A stretch of 64,000 nucleotides of DNA. It comes from Cryobacterium inferilacus (GTDB lineage: Bacteria; Actinomycetota; Actinomycetes; Actinomycetales; Microbacteriaceae). Below are positions 62,503 through 64,000 of the stretch, one piece after another. Each line of letters opens with the position of its first letter. The first letter of the stretch is position 1. The stretch is from contig NZ_JAIEUL010000002.1 in assembly GCF_019599185.1 (NCBI RefSeq), positions 1 through 64,000 on the forward strand, in the 5' to 3' direction. Both the position numbers and the translations under genes were made by a program. The notes under the pieces were generated by a model. That model searched no databases. It was not told the DNA's origin and saw only the letters and a program-made list of their open reading frames with translations.

Positions 62503-63218
62503 GCGGCCTGATCTGTCACGCCGTGCTGGCGGGGCGCGGCCTCGACGTGGACTTCGAGGTGGCCGAGGGGGAGACCGTGGCGCTGCTCGGGTCCAACGGA
62601 GCCGGCAAGTCCACCGTGGTGCAGATCCTCGCCGGGCTCCTGCGCCCCGACCACGGCCGCGCCACCCTGGCCGGGCGGGTGCTGTTCGACGACGCCGGCA
62701 CCTGGCTGCCGCCGCACACCCGCGGAACGGCCCTGCTCGCGCAGGAACCGCTCCTGTTCCCGCACCTCTCCGTGCGCGACAACGTGGCCTTCGGGCCCCG
62801 CAGCGCCGGGGCGACCAGGGCCGGCTCCCGGCTCCTCGCCGACGAGTGGCTGGCGCAGGCCGAGGTGGCCGACCTGGCCGATCGGCGCCCGGCCGAGCTG
62901 TCTGGCGGGCAGGCGCAGCGGGTGGCCGTTGCGCGCGCGCTGGCGGCGCATCCGTCGCTGCTGCTGCTCGACGAGCCCATGACGGCCCTCGACGTGGCGG
63001 CCGTGCCCGCCCAACGGATGCTGCTGCACCGCGTGCTGGCGGACCGCACGGTGATCCTCGTCACCCACGACCCGCTCGACGCGCTGGCGCTGGCAGACCG
63101 GGTGGTGGTGCTCGACGGCGGCCGAATCGTGGAGACCGGACCGACCAGGGCCGTGTTCGCCCGGCCGGGCACCGACTTCACCCGCGCCCTCACCTTCGGG
63201 CTCGATCTCGGCCGGTGA
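62499..63218 (+). CDS. modC: Molybdate ABC transporter ATP-binding protein (short, no TOBE domain)
   Basis: The 239-residue ATPase has Walker [32 protein letters not shown], signature [15 protein letters not shown] and Walker B LLLLDEPM. It stops after the ATPase domain, whereas typical ModC proteins are about 350 residues with a molybdate-sensing TOBE domain. The stand-alone HTH-TOBE protein at 60478 may supply the missing sensing function. It is the last gene of the modABC operon. Confidence 0.93.
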   Translation: MSGLICHAVLAGRGLDVDFEVAEGETVALLGSNGAGKSTVVQILAGLLRPDHGRATLAGRVLFDDAGTWLPPHTRGTALLAQEPLLFPHLSVRDNVAFGPRSAGATRAGSRLLADEWLAQAEVADLADRRPAELSGGQAQRVAVARALAAHPSLLLLDEPMTALDVAAVPAQRMLLHRVLADRTVILVTHDPLDALALADRVVVLDGGRIVETGPTRAVFARPGTDFTRALTFGLDLGR

Positions 63219-63293
63219 CGCCGCACCCCCACCTTGAAGGGGCATCCGCCGCGGCGTATCGTGCCTCGCGGGCGACTCACGAAGGGTGGAACG

Positions 63294-63878
63294 ATGGGAA
63301 ATCTGGTGGTGCAGCAGTTCGTCACGGCCGACGGGTTTGCGGCCGACGCCGACAACGAGTTCACCGCATACGAGTTGCTCGAGGGTGGCACCGCGGAATT
63401 GGACCGCAGCCAGGCCGACTGGCTGGACAGCGTCGACGCCATGGTCTTGGGCGCCAGGACCTACCGCATGTTCGTCGGCTACTGGCCGACGCCGGCGGCG
63501 GCGGGCGAGATCATCACCGCTCCGTTGAACGCTCTGCGCCGGCACGTGTTCTCCCGCACCCTGCAGCACGCTCCATGGGGCGAACAGGAAGCCGCGACGG
63601 TCGAGTCCGGCGACGCCGTCGACGCGATCCGCCGCATCAAGGCCGAGACGGACGGTCTGGTGGTGCTGTGGGGCAGTCTGAGCCTGAGTGACACCTTCTT
63701 CGCCGCCGGGGAGGTCGACGAGGTACGACTCGTCATCCTGCCCGTCGTCATCGGTGCCGGTCGAGGTGCTTTCCCCGCCGCGGGTGATCCCCGGATCCTC
63801 GACCTGCAGGCCGCGCGCACCTTCGACCGGGGGCTCGTCGAGCTGCACTACGCCGTGAGACCGGCTCCAGAGTGGTGA
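63294..63878 (+). CDS. Dihydrofolate reductase family protein (RibD C-terminal type)
   Basis: The 194-residue protein has the RibD_C/DHFR-like Rossmann core: LVVQQFVTADGFAADADNEF, VDAMVLGARTYRMFVGYWP, GDAVDAIRRIKAETDGLVVLWG and LVILPVVIGAGRGAF. Such proteins reduce pteridine- or pyrimidine-like substrates but many remain unassigned. ATG 63294 follows GAAGGG. It lies between modC and moaD, and a link to pterin chemistry is tempting but unproven. Confidence 0.87.
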   Translation: MGNLVVQQFVTADGFAADADNEFTAYELLEGGTAELDRSQADWLDSVDAMVLGARTYRMFVGYWPTPAAAGEIITAPLNALRRHVFSRTLQHAPWGEQEAATVESGDAVDAIRRIKAETDGLVVLWGSLSLSDTFFAAGEVDEVRLVILPVVIGAGRGAFPAAGDPRILDLQAARTFDRGLVELHYAVRPAPEW

Positions 63879-63896
63879 GACCCGCTCCCGAATGGT
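63857..63896. repeat. Tandem 20-bp duplication at a gene end
   Basis: GAGACCGGCTCCAGAGTGGT (63857-63876) and GAGACCCGCTCCCGAATGGT (63877-63896) agree at 17 of 20 positions and straddle the stop codon of the DHFR-like gene, so its last six residues derive from the repeat. Confidence 0.7.
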
Positions 63897-63960
63897 GGGA
63901 AGAGACCTAAACTGACGGGGTCGGGCGGCACGCGCCCGCAGCGACGAGAGGACCACCACG

Positions 63961-64000
63961 ATGCAGGTTCAGGTGCGCTACTTCGCCGCCGCCAAGGCGG
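63961..64000 (+). CDS. moaD: Molybdopterin synthase sulfur carrier subunit, start only
   Basis: The last 40 bases encode MQVQVRYFAAAKA, the N-terminal strand and first helix of a MoaD/ThiS-type ubiquitin-like sulfur carrier. GAGGACC lies upstream of ATG 63961. The gene is cut by the window edge. It would be the partner of MoaE encoded at 57276, which supports the assignment. Confidence 0.75.
   Translation, partial: MQVQVRYFAAAKA

Overview
The window is a high-GC actinobacterial chromosome segment with short intergenic gaps and many ATGA or GTGA stop/start overlaps. Gene content (DUF2017-clpS pair, DUF222/HNH endonuclease, dnaE2 behind an actinobacterial SOS box, DUF6504) and codon use point to Microbacteriaceae, possibly a Cryobacterium-like organism. 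The genus is inferred from gene style, not proven. I see no rRNA, tRNA or CRISPR array.

Layout. 1-722: right end of an IS3-type insertion sequence that cuts into a 66-bp palindromic repeat. 767-4198: a secreted hypothetical protein, a DUF72 protein and a GlcD-like FAD oxidase. 4411-6826: a tightly coupled three-gene operon encoding a small Asp/Gly-rich triple-repeat peptide, a JmjC/cupin-4 oxygenase and a thioredoxin-like ferredoxin. This is my best candidate for an undescribed peptide-modification system. 7040-10886: pyruvate formate-lyase, its activase and a small membrane protein, with DosR-type dormancy boxes in front. 11095-15878: secreted GH5 cellulase with CBM2, a hypothetical protein and a bifunctional penicillin-binding protein. 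16130-19979: DUF6504 and dnaE2 behind a perfect SOS box. 20108-28517: an SDR, a HEAT/GT4 fusion paired with a GT1 enzyme, DUF2017-clpS, an HNH nuclease, a PadR operon and a YoaK-type membrane protein.

28665-51077 is mostly a purine and ureide catabolism island: amidases, pucG, allC, an RpiR regulator, a MocA-like cytidylyltransferase, uraD, uraH, guanine deaminase, uricase, allantoinase, adenosine deaminase and an NMT1/THI5-type ABC transporter. It is interrupted by a Clp-N/HTH locus, a DUF222 endonuclease, an SRAP protein, a VOC protein and a GNAT enzyme. 51080-64000 adds xdhC, a two-polypeptide xanthine dehydrogenase and the molybdenum cofactor machinery (moaE, mogA/moaB-like, moaC, moeA, an HTH-TOBE regulator, modABC and the first bases of moaD).

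Together, adenine and guanine derivatives would be deaminated, oxidised by the molybdoenzyme to urate, and opened by uricase, UraH and UraD to allantoin. Allantoinase, AllC and PucG would carry this to ureidoglycine and oxalurate. An AtzH-amidase fusion next to pucG is a plausible oxalurate-branch enzyme. The molybdate importer and cofactor genes supply the xanthine dehydrogenase. Recurrent TGAAACA half-sites in front of pucG and allantoinase are a plausible operator for the local RpiR regulator.
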